This document shows positions 16,269 to 22,322 of a stretch of DNA of 46,187 nt, piece after piece (the first letter of the stretch is position 1; each line of letters opens with the position of its first letter). The DNA comes from DATBHZ01 sp036557185. Lineage in GTDB: Bacteria > Actinomycetota > Acidimicrobiia > IMCC26256 > JAENVU01. Under the pieces are notes generated by a model. That model was not told the DNA's origin and searched no databases. It saw only the letters and a program-made list of their open reading frames with translations. The position numbers and the translations under genes are program-made. The DNA is taken from NCBI GenBank assembly GCA_036557185.1, contig DATBHZ010000007.1:1-46187 (forward strand), in the 5' to 3' direction.

Positions 16269-16338
16269 GCAGCGACGCTACCAAGGGGCGACGCACTGCC
16301 CTGCTTCGTCGGGGGCCGGGCGGTCACCTCTGCGGCGG

Positions 16339-16431
16339 TCAGGTTCGCAGGAGCTCCCGCAGCGCATCGGAGGGGTTCGAAAGAGATCGCACAAGGACCG
16401 CTCCGCCGTTGTCGATGCCACAACGGCCGCG
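16339..16431 (-). pseudogene. Remnant of a coding sequence, C-terminal end (copy 1)
   Basis: On the minus strand a stop-bounded frame of 30 codons encodes ..LVRSLSNPSDALRELLRT and then a stop. A second copy at 17146-17232 encodes LVHRLSNPSDALKELPRTQGP and a stop. Most differences between the two are at third codon positions (for example CCC/CCT, GAT/GAC), as expected of once-coding DNA. No start codon is present and an in-frame TGA closes it upstream. The protein family is not recognised. The frame also runs through hairpin copy B. Confidence 0.45.
16405..16427 (+). repeat. Hairpin element, copy B
   Basis: GCCGTTGT and ACAACGGC form a perfect 8-bp stem around CGATGCC. Compared with copy A, the one stem change keeps pairing as G-U. 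It lies in the 272-bp gap between arr (ends 16268) and the SRPBCC gene (ends 16541), which otherwise holds only the coding remnant. Confidence 0.6.
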
Positions 16432-16540
16432 TCACTCCATCGCGGGGAAAGAATCTCGTCCGATCGCGCAGGGGACCGTCTCTGTCGAACCGGCCAAGCG
16501 GCGCCTGATCGGCGCCTCGGGGTGGGCTGTCACACCCCCA

Positions 16541-17014
16541 TCACTCGGACGCGCGATAGGCCTTCTGGAAGTGCCGACGGAGCCGGCGGTGACGACGGCG
16601 GAACGTCTGTGTGACACCCGCCCGGATCAGCGCGTCCACGAGCGTTCCACGGGATTCGATGATCAACCTGTCGATGAGAACCGTTGAACTACCCGCGCCC
16701 GCGATAGCTGTTCGCTCGTGACGGGCTCTCCCGTTGAGCCAGCTGGTCGAACTCTCCACGAATCGTCCCTCTTCAAGCACCTCGAACTCCATGGTGCGGC
16801 GATCGATCGGCAGCACGCCAAACAACAGAAACCAGCTTCGGAACGTGGGAAGCCCTCCCTGCCCTGGCGCAGTGAGACGGTCGACCACGGACGGCCGCGT
16901 CATCTTCGCGAGCGGCCACAGTTCATCGTTCGCGCCGGTCACCCGTACGACTCGATCCCACACGACGGCGGGTGGGGCCTCCAGTGCGGAGATGAACTCG
17001 ACCTCAACTGGCAT
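16541..17014 (-). CDS. SRPBCC-family protein
   Basis: 157 residues with ATG at 17012-17014. The order of strands and helices fits the START/SRPBCC (polyketide cyclase-like) fold: VEVEFISALEAPPAVVWDRVVRVTGANDELWPLAKM at the start, a central beta sheet (RTMEFEVLEEGRFVESSTSWLNGRARHERTAI), and a long C-terminal helix (VDALIRAGVTQTFRRRHRRLRRHFQKAY) that closes the pocket. Such proteins bind hydrophobic small molecules; no ligand can be named. It is in the same orientation as arr, 272 bases upstream of it, too far to assume one operon. Confidence 0.65.
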   Translation of the reverse strand: MPVEVEFISALEAPPAVVWDRVVRVTGANDELWPLAKMTRPSVVDRLTAPGQGGLPTFRSWFLLFGVLPIDRRTMEFEVLEEGRFVESSTSWLNGRARHERTAIAGAGSSTVLIDRLIIESRGTLVDALIRAGVTQTFRRRHRRLRRHFQKAYRASE

Positions 17015-17145
17015 CGGCGAAGCCTCTTTGGACGACGGTTCGAGAAGCTAGGCCACTGTGGACACCAGCCTCGGAGCGTGGGCGTCCGACTGCCGCCTCA
17101 CGTGCGCACACCACCCGTCTCCGGATCGGGGACGCATGATCCGCT

Positions 17146-17232
17146 TCACGGACCTTGCGTCCGCGGGAGCTCCTTCAGCGCGTCGGAAGGGTTCGAAAGA
17201 CGGTGCACGAGGTCCGCGTTTCGACGGTGGAT
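17146..17232 (-). pseudogene. Remnant of a coding sequence, C-terminal end (copy 2)
   Basis: The minus-strand frame ends RRNADLVHRLSNPSDALKELPRTQGP-stop, matching the remnant at 16339-16431 with mostly synonymous changes. The shared core spans 17166-17217 here and 16350-16400 there. No start is seen. It lies in a 357-bp stretch (17015-17371) without an intact gene. Confidence 0.45.
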
Positions 17233-17323
17233 GCGGGAGCCGATGCGGGCAAACGAACGACAGGCGGAGGCGTGGGACGGACCCGAATCCGTGCACTACG
17301 TCGTCGTTCGGGCACCGACCTGA
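17231..17323 (+). pseudogene. Truncated N-terminus of a SAM-dependent methyltransferase
   Basis: A 30-codon frame MREPMRANERQAEAWDGPESVHYVVV..-stop. The words ANERQAEAWDGPESVHYVV match the opening helix of class I methyltransferases of the xANxxQAxxWNGPxGxxW type. After about 20 residues the similarity stops and the frame closes at 17321-17323. Neither the SAM-binding domain nor a continuation in another frame is found before the tetR gene, so this looks like a broken end. Confidence 0.5.
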
Positions 17324-17371
17324 GACTCTTGCCTGAACAGGTGTCGGGGCGAGTCTGCGTGGGCGTGCTGC

Positions 17372-18019
17372 TCAGGTGAGGGCGTTCCCGATGAAGGTGG
17401 AGGTAAGTCCCTCGAGGTGATGGCGAGTCGCCGCGGGGACGTCGCGCAGAGGCCCTTGTTCGAGGAGCACGGCGAGCCCGTGCACGATGGACCAGATCGG
17501 GTACTCGATGCCGGGTCGGCGACGCCTGTCGAGCACGCCCGCGTCGACCAGCTCGTCGAGCGCGGCGCGCAGGTGGCCGATGGGCGTGTGCTGTCCGGCC
17601 GTGCTGTCCTCGACGTCGTAGGCGTGTTGCTGCGGCTGGGCGTACGCCGTAGCGAACAGTCCCGGTTCCTCCCGGGCGAACCCCAGGTAGGCCGTGCCGA
17701 TCGCGCCCAGCCGCCGTCGGGCTGCCGCTGGATTGCCGTACTTGCCGCGCACGCGGGCGACACCGGCGGCCATTCGGTCGGCCAGCTCTTCCCGAGCCGC
17801 GGCACACACCGCAGTCAGCAGCTCGTCGCGGTCTGCGAAGTGCCTGTAGGCGGCGTTCGGCACCACGCCGACCATCCGTGTCGCCTCCCGGAGCACGACT
17901 GCTTCCGGGCCGCCGGCCCGAGCGAGCTCGAGACCAGCCGCAACCAAGCCCTCGCGGACGGCCCCGCGCACCCGTCGTCGTGGCTTCCCCCGGGTCCCAT
18001 CTGATGTGTCGGACGCCAC
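17372..18019 (-). CDS. TetR/AcrR-family transcriptional repressor
   Basis: 215 residues from GTG 18017-18019. The N-terminal helix-turn-helix domain is VRGAVREGLVAAGLELARAGGPEAVVLREATRMVGVVPNAAYRHFADRDELLTAV, the TetR signature ending in YRHFADRDELL. The C-terminal ligand domain has the TetR_C_13/WHG-like feel (GTAYLGFAREEPGLFATAY). It is divergent from the carbonic anhydrase-MMPL genes. Two identical palindromes fill the intergenic region, so it most likely represses itself and them until an inducer, perhaps a substrate of the MMPL exporter, binds. GTG 18017 is preferred over 18058 because the latter lies inside an operator and a -10 box sits 6 bases before it. Confidence 0.85.
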   Translation of the reverse strand: MASDTSDGTRGKPRRRVRGAVREGLVAAGLELARAGGPEAVVLREATRMVGVVPNAAYRHFADRDELLTAVCAAAREELADRMAAGVARVRGKYGNPAAARRRLGAIGTAYLGFAREEPGLFATAYAQPQQHAYDVEDSTAGQHTPIGHLRAALDELVDAGVLDRRRRPGIEYPIWSIVHGLAVLLEQGPLRDVPAATRHHLEGLTSTFIGNALT

Positions 18020-18025
18020 AAGCGC

Positions 18026-18031
18026 AGGATA
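18026..18031 (-). promoter_or_regulatory. -10 box of the tetR gene (leaderless)
   Basis: Minus strand reads TATCCT, 6 bases before GTG 18019. The -35 region (TGGACG, 18-bp spacer, 18050-18055) falls inside operator 1, so repressor binding would block it. Confidence 0.5.
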
Positions 18032-18041
18032 GAACAAATTA

Positions 18042-18056
18042 GTGGACAGCGTCCAC
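18042..18056. promoter_or_regulatory. TetR operator 1
   Basis: Perfect palindrome GTGGAC-AGC-GTCCAC. Its first bases also supply a TGGACA -35 hexamer (18043-18048) for the rightward promoter. The identical sequence recurs 28 bases downstream. Confidence 0.75.
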
Positions 18057-18065
18057 ATCCCGGCT

Positions 18066-18071
18066 TACGGT
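18066..18071 (+). promoter_or_regulatory. -10 box of the carbonic anhydrase-MMPL promoter
   Basis: TACGGT lies exactly 17 bases after TGGACA (18043-18048), a good -35/-10 pair, and its end overlaps operator 2. Transcription would start near 18078, leaving a short leader with the SD GGAGG at 18093-18097. Confidence 0.5.
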
Positions 18072-18084
18072 GGACAGCGTCCAC
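18070..18084. promoter_or_regulatory. TetR operator 2
   Basis: Second perfect copy of GTGGAC-AGC-GTCCAC, centred 28 bp from operator 1. It covers the end of the rightward -10 box and the predicted start of transcription. Confidence 0.75.
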
Positions 18085-18103
18085 TTTTTTCGAGGAGGTC
18101 GCT

Positions 18104-18661
18104 GTGCACCCCACCCAGATGACAACCCGTATGACACCTCTCGTCGAGCGCAACGATCTGTTCGCCCGCAGCTACACCCCCGAGGCGCTCGGCATACCCG
18201 CCCAGCAACTGGTGATCGTGACCTGCCTGGACCACCGGGTCGATCCTGCTGTCGTCTTGGGGCTCCAGCTCGGAGAGGCTCCCGTGATCCGCAACGCCGG
18301 TGGGCGCGTCACCGACGCCGTCATCGAAGACGTCGCCTTCCTCGCCCTCGTCGCCGATGAGCTCTACGGCGACCAAGGCGCGCTCGAGACGCTGTTCGAG
18401 GTCGCGGTCGTGCACCACACGCAATGCGGCACCGGCTTCCTTGCCGACCCGGGCTTCCGACACCGGGCTGCCGAGGCGACCGGCCTTGCCGAGGCGGCCC
18501 TCGAAGCATCAGCTGTGACCGACCCGGACGTCACCGTCAAGGCCGACGTCGAGCAGCTGCTCACCTCACCCAAGCTGCCGCCGAGGGTCAGCGTCTCCGG
18601 GCACGTGTACGACATCGGCACTGGACGCCTGACCACCACGGTCGCCGCCCGGCACTCCTAG
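18104..18661 (+). CDS. Beta-class carbonic anhydrase-like protein
   Basis: 185 residues from GTG 18104 with SD GGAGG. It has the beta-carbonic anhydrase zinc site: C41-L-D43-H-R45 (CxDxR) and H105-T-Q-C108 (HxxC), with RNAGGRVTDAVIEDV between them. These enzymes interconvert CO2 and bicarbonate; compact ones of this kind also occur as close paralogues with other hydrolase activities (such as CS2 hydrolase), so the substrate should be kept open. The protein has no signal peptide and should be cytoplasmic. It is the first gene rightward from the two TetR operators and 54 bases before the MMPL exporter, so the pair probably form one repressed operon. Confidence 0.82.
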   Translation: MHPTQMTTRMTPLVERNDLFARSYTPEALGIPAQQLVIVTCLDHRVDPAVVLGLQLGEAPVIRNAGGRVTDAVIEDVAFLALVADELYGDQGALETLFEVAVVHHTQCGTGFLADPGFRHRAAEATGLAEAALEASAVTDPDVTVKADVEQLLTSPKLPPRVSVSGHVYDIGTGRLTTTVAARHS

Positions 18662-18715
18662 CGGCCCGACTCGCCGTTCCCCTGGTCGTTCCCGAGCTCG
18701 AAGGGAGCACACATC

Positions 18716-21019
18716 ATGCTCACGAACCTCACGTTGAGGAAGTCGCCGGCCGAGGCAGCCGATCTCCGCGGCCCGACGAAGCCGAACAAAGTTCTGGGTC
18801 GGTTCGCCGCTGCGGTGGTGCGTCACCGCCGGGCTGTCCTCGCCAGCGCCGTCATCGCCCTGATCGCGGCCTTCGCGTACGGCGGGAAAGTGGCCACCCG
18901 GCTGAACAGCGGCGGTTTCACCGACCCGTCGTCCGCCTCGGCGCGGGCCGACGCCCTGCTCCACGAGCAGTTCCACACCGGCCGCCCGAACCTGGTGCTG
19001 CTCGTGACTGCCCGCTCGGGCACGGTCAACACGCCTGCGGTGGCAAAGGCTGGGCTGCAACTCACCGACCAGCTCGACCACGCCACCGGTGTTGACAACG
19101 CGGCGTCCTACTGGTCGCTCGGCAGCGTGTCGCCATTGCGGTCGGCCAACCGTCGGGAGGCCCTCATCCTCGCCCGTATCACCGGCACCGACGACCAGAT
19201 CAACGCGCGGGTGCACACGCTCGCCTCGACGTTCGAGGGCACGCACGGAGCGGTGAACGTGGCAGTGACCGGCGACGCCGCGGTGTTTCGCCAGATCTCC
19301 GACACGATCGGCCCGGACTTGGCGCGGGCCGAAGCCATCGCCGTGCCGATCACGTTGGCACTGCTCATCTTCGTGTTCGGGAGCATCCTCGCGGCGTCGC
19401 TGCCGCTCGCCGTAGGGGGCATGGCAGTCGCCGGGACGTTCGCCGTGCTCACCGCATTGACGCACGTCACCAAGGTGTCGATCTTCTCGCTCAATCTGAC
19501 GACTGCTCTGAGCCTCGGACTGGCGATCGACTACAGCCTGTTCATCGTGAGCCGCTTCCGCGAGGAGTTGCGTAAGGGGCTCTTGCCTGACGCTGCCGTC
19601 GTACGCACCGTCGAGACCGCCGGCCGCACTGTGCTGTTCAGCGCGGCCACGGTCGCCATCTCCCTCGCCGCCCTCTTGATCTTCCCGCTCTACTTCCTGC
19701 GCTCGTTCGCGTATGCGGGAATCGCCGTGGTCACTGTGGCCTCGCTCGGGGCGCTGATCGTGCTCCCGGCACTGCTCGCGACGCTCGGGACGCGTGTTGA
19801 CAAGTGGGACGTACGCAGGGCGTTCGGCCGCACGCCGCACCAGCCAGATGTGGGTGAAGGCTTTTGGCATCGGCTCGCCACTGCCGTGATGCGGCGCCCG
19901 CTCACGATCGCGCTCACGATCTCCGCACTGCTCGTCTTGCTCGGCGCGCCGTTCCTCGGCGTGCACTGGGGCCAGCCCGACGACCGCGCGCTGCCGGCAT
20001 CGGCGAGCACGCGGGTGGCATCCGACGTGCTACGCACCCAGTTCACCTCTGGCGAGTCCAACGCGCTCTCCGTCGTCGCGGCACACGCCCACGGCGATGC
20101 CGCCATCACGGCGTACGCCGAATCGCTCTCCACGGTGCCGGGCGTCGCGCGAGTCGACGCGCTCACCGGCTCGTTCACGAACGGCGCGCTCGTCGCACCC
20201 GCGTCGCAATCGTCTGCACGGTTCGCAAAACGCACGGGAACGTGGCTCTCGGTGGTGCCGGTCGCCACGTTGCAACCCCAGTCGCCCGCGGGCGAGCACC
20301 TCGTGCATCTGATACGCGCCGTTCCCTCACCGTGGCCGGTGCTCGTCACGGGGACCGCTGCACAGCTCGTGGACTCCAAGGCCGCCATCTTCGCCAAGGT
20401 GCCTTGGGCGCTCGGGATCATCGCGCTCGTCACGTTCGTGACGTTGTTCCTGATGTTCGGGAGCGTGCTCGTGCCGGCCAAGGCGGTGGTGCTCAACCTG
20501 CTGTCGTTGACCGCGACCTTCGGCGCCATGGTCTGGGTCTTCCAGTCCGGGCACGGGGCGGGTCTGCTCAACTTCACGCCGACCGGCACGCTCGACACCT
20601 CCATGCCGATCCTGATGTTCTGCATCGCGTTCGGGCTGTCGATGGACTACGAGGTGTTCCTGCTGTCGCGCATCAAGGAGGAGCACGACCACAGCGCCGA
20701 CACCGTCACATCTGTGGCCCGGGGACTCGAGCGCACCGGGCGGATCGTGACCACAGCGGCTGCGCTGCTGGCGATCGGTTTCGTCGCGTTGGCCACGTCG
20801 CACGTCACCTTCATCAAGCTGTTCGGCATCGGGCTCACGCTCGCCGTGCTCATGGACGCCACGCTGATCCGGGGAACGCTGGTGCCTGCCGTGATGCGGC
20901 TCGCCGGCGATGCCAACTGGTGGGCGCCGGCTCCGCTGCGACACCTCTACGAGCGGATCGGCGTGTCGGAGCATGACGCTCCGGTCCCCCCGAAGGACGG
21001 CTTGACCGTGAGGGCATAG
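18716..21019 (+). CDS. MMPL-family (YdfJ-like) exporter
   Basis: 767 residues, the usual size. It has a cytoplasmic N-terminus of about 35 residues, helix 1 (RRAVLASAVIALIAAFAYGGKV), an extracytoplasmic domain (RLNSGGFTDPSSASARADALLHEQF), helices 2-6 with TTALSLGLAIDYSLFIVSRFREEL, a second bundle from about 390 with HWGQPDDRALPASASTRVASDVL, and FCIAFGLSMDYEVFLLSRIKEE near the end. The paired DYSLF and DYEVF motifs carry the proton-relay Asp residues of MMPL proteins. The SD AAGGGAG precedes ATG 18716. Control by the adjacent TetR suggests an inducible export pump for a lipophilic compound; the compound is unknown. Confidence 0.88.
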   Translation: MLTNLTLRKSPAEAADLRGPTKPNKVLGRFAAAVVRHRRAVLASAVIALIAAFAYGGKVATRLNSGGFTDPSSASARADALLHEQFHTGRPNLVLLVTARSGTVNTPAVAKAGLQLTDQLDHATGVDNAASYWSLGSVSPLRSANRREALILARITGTDDQINARVHTLASTFEGTHGAVNVAVTGDAAVFRQISDTIGPDLARAEAIAVPITLALLIFVFGSILAASLPLAVGGMAVAGTFAVLTALTHVTKVSIFSLNLTTALSLGLAIDYSLFIVSRFREELRKGLLPDAAVVRTVETAGRTVLFSAATVAISLAALLIFPLYFLRSFAYAGIAVVTVASLGALIVLPALLATLGTRVDKWDVRRAFGRTPHQPDVGEGFWHRLATAVMRRPLTIALTISALLVLLGAPFLGVHWGQPDDRALPASASTRVASDVLRTQFTSGESNALSVVAAHAHGDAAITAYAESLSTVPGVARVDALTGSFTNGALVAPASQSSARFAKRTGTWLSVVPVATLQPQSPAGEHLVHLIRAVPSPWPVLVTGTAAQLVDSKAAIFAKVPWALGIIALVTFVTLFLMFGSVLVPAKAVVLNLLSLTATFGAMVWVFQSGHGAGLLNFTPTGTLDTSMPILMFCIAFGLSMDYEVFLLSRIKEEHDHSADTVTSVARGLERTGRIVTTAAALLAIGFVALATSHVTFIKLFGIGLTLAVLMDATLIRGTLVPAVMRLAGDANWWAPAPLRHLYERIGVSEHDAPVPPKDGLTVRA

Positions 21020-21081
21020 CCGCGAAGCCCGCTATTGGGTGGTTTGGGCGATTCGGTGGTCTCCGTGGTGGGTACGCGCGG

Positions 21082-21112
21082 GGTGATCTCAGCTCTCGGA
21101 AAGGAGATCACC
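21082..21112 (+). promoter_or_regulatory. Perfect inverted repeat abutting the start codon at 21113
   Basis: GGTGATCTC (21082-21090) and GAGATCACC (21104-21112) are exact complements separated by 13 bases. The right arm ends at the base before ATG, and the SD AAGGAG (21101-21106) is half in the loop, half in the stem. As RNA it could mask ribosome entry; as DNA it could be an operator. Confidence 0.55.
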
Positions 21113-21706
21113 ATGGATCCTCAGCTCAAAGAGCAGAGGTACGGACTGATGTTGTCGCGCTGGAGCGCGATCCTCTGCGGTGCAGCCGTGGCGCTCGGGA
21201 CCTTCCTCGTCGTCACGATGGTGTGGTTGGTGCTCGTGGCGGCCGGCCACTCGTTCTTCAGTCACAACCTGGACTGGTTCATCCTCGGCACCGCGCTGGG
21301 CTCGGCAATCGTCGCCGGGTTCGTCGCCGGCTATGTCGAAGATTGGCGAAGTGCCGGCGCCGGGGTCTTCAACGGCCTCGCCAGTTGGGGCCTCATCATC
21401 GTGTTCTCGAGTGTGTTCGTTCTTCCGAACTTCCTGCGACCGATGACTCGTTCGCACGACGCGGCGAGGTTCCTCGCCGGCCTCGACTTCCAGATGATGG
21501 TCGTCATTTGTTGCGCCTTCGGCGGTGGATTGATCCTCGCAGGCATCTCTGCAGCTGTTGGAGCCGCAGCGCGTCGACCGGAGTCGCTCTACCAGATCAC
21601 GCCCGAGGCCGAGCGCCGATTCCTCGAGGAGTTGAACGCGAGCCACGGCACGGAGCGGGTCACCCGCACCGAGCAAGTCACACGAGAGACGCCTTACCAG
21701 CGGTAA
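21113..21706 (+). CDS. Four-helix integral membrane protein of unknown function
   Basis: 197 residues from ATG 21113, with SD AAGGAG. Four hydrophobic segments are visible: LCGAAVALGTFLVVTMVWLVLVAA, LDWFILGTALGSAIVAGFVAGYV, VFNGLASWGLIIVFSSVFVLP and MMVVICCAFGGGLILAGISAAVGAA. A polar C-terminal tail (PESLYQITPEAERRFLEEL..) follows. I do not recognise a named family; the Gly-rich second and fourth helices resemble small actinobacterial TIGR/DUF membrane proteins. It is 93 bases downstream of the MMPL gene in the same direction and ends at a strong hairpin, so it could be the last gene of the TetR-controlled operon or have its own control through the inverted repeat. Confidence 0.7.
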   Translation: MDPQLKEQRYGLMLSRWSAILCGAAVALGTFLVVTMVWLVLVAAGHSFFSHNLDWFILGTALGSAIVAGFVAGYVEDWRSAGAGVFNGLASWGLIIVFSSVFVLPNFLRPMTRSHDAARFLAGLDFQMMVVICCAFGGGLILAGISAAVGAAARRPESLYQITPEAERRFLEELNASHGTERVTRTEQVTRETPYQR

Positions 21707-21735
21707 GTCGTTCGTCAAACCATCACTGCTACCGG

Positions 21736-21770
21736 CGAGCCCGGGCCGTGAATCCCGCGGTCCGGGCTCG
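21736..21770. terminator. Strong hairpin, probable terminator
   Basis: CGAGCCCGGGCCG pairs with CGGTCCGGGCTCG over 13 positions (one G-U) around a 9-base loop, 30 bases after the membrane protein stop. No T-tract follows, as is common in high-GC actinobacteria. It also lies 5 bases beyond the end of the minus-strand frame at 21776, so it could serve both directions. Confidence 0.6.
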
Positions 21771-21775
21771 AATCG

Positions 21776-22006
21776 TCAAGAGGAGCGCAGGTAGATGCCA
21801 GCCGTACCTGATTGGGCGTCGCGGTGGTCGCTCTGGTCGAGCAAGTCCCTCTTGTCGATCGCGTCGTCCGGGTCCTTCCTGTCGATCGGATCCGTCGGTT
21901 CGACGCTCTCGATCGGGTCGATCGGATCGTTCGGCTCCGTCCTGTCGGTCGGCTCGTCGCTGTCGATCGGGTCGATGCTGAGCTCCCGCTCGCGCTGGTC
22001 ACTCAT
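21776..22006 (-). CDS. Acidic Asp-Pro-Ile repeat protein (alternative to the plus-strand frame)
   Basis: 76 residues from ATG 22004-22006 (MSDQRERELSIDPIDSDEP..). It consists of imperfect DPID/DPIE/EPTD repeats, very acidic and without hydrophobic segments, ending DHRDAQSGTAGIYLRSS. A GAGGA lies about 11 bases before the ATG and a hairpin closes it downstream. It is probably either this or the plus-strand frame that is real; if both are translated it would be an unusual overlapping gene pair. Confidence 0.3.
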   Translation of the reverse strand: MSDQRERELSIDPIDSDEPTDRTEPNDPIDPIESVEPTDPIDRKDPDDAIDKRDLLDQSDHRDAQSGTAGIYLRSS

Positions 22007-22052
22007 GTCGCACCGGTCCTCGCGAGCTGTGATGCGCACCGGCGCCCGCTGA
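21795..22052 (+). CDS. Low-complexity Ser/Gly/Ile repeat protein, or antisense of the acidic repeat frame
   Basis: 85 codons from ATG 21795 preceded by AGAGGAG. The product reads SxGSxLSIGSxGSxLSIGSIGSFGSVLSVGS, a hexamer-like repeat (roughly LSIGSx) flanked by Trp-rich ends (WASRWSLWSS, RSRWSLMS). The minus strand of the same DNA (21776-22006) encodes an acidic Asp-Pro-Ile repeat protein, also with a plausible start. High GC in third positions does not decide between them because both frames score high. I slightly prefer this strand for its SD, and because I recall comparable SIGS-repeat proteins with Trp-rich ends in other actinobacteria. Confidence 0.4.
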   Translation: MPAVPDWASRWSLWSSKSLLSIASSGSFLSIGSVGSTLSIGSIGSFGSVLSVGSSLSIGSMLSSRSRWSLMSHRSSRAVMRTGAR

Positions 22053-22322
22053 CCCCGCGACGCGGCGGGCGGCGCCCGGCGGCGCCCCACGAGATGGAGG
22101 CGCTGATCCCGAAAGCGCTACAACGGGCGGATCAAACGCACCGTTCGTGACCCTGAGAACAGGCCGGTTCGCCGGAGGCGTCTTGCCGCGATCCTGTCCG
22201 CGACCGCGCTCGCTGTCGTCCTGCTGAGCTGCTGCGGTTCGAGCGTCAAGGCGTCGGGCGACTTCACGCCCCGGCACCATGACACACTGACCGTCGCCAC
22301 CGGGGAGATCCCTCTCGTCGGC

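Noticed and set aside
14719..17371. Attachment-site duplication of the tRNA-Ser 3' end marking an integrated island
   Set aside because: GGGTTCGAA recurs at about 16373 and 17189, but the match is under 10 bases and lies within the coding remnants; no integrase is present.
18566..19966. 466-codon minus-strand frame opposite the second MMPL gene
   Set aside because: Shadow frame with no recognisable motif; the plus strand has full MMPL homology.
22071..22086. GGCGCC-CGGC-GGCGCC as a terminator
   Set aside because: Only 6 bp of stem and no gene ends immediately before it on a clear strand; expected by chance in such GC-rich DNA.
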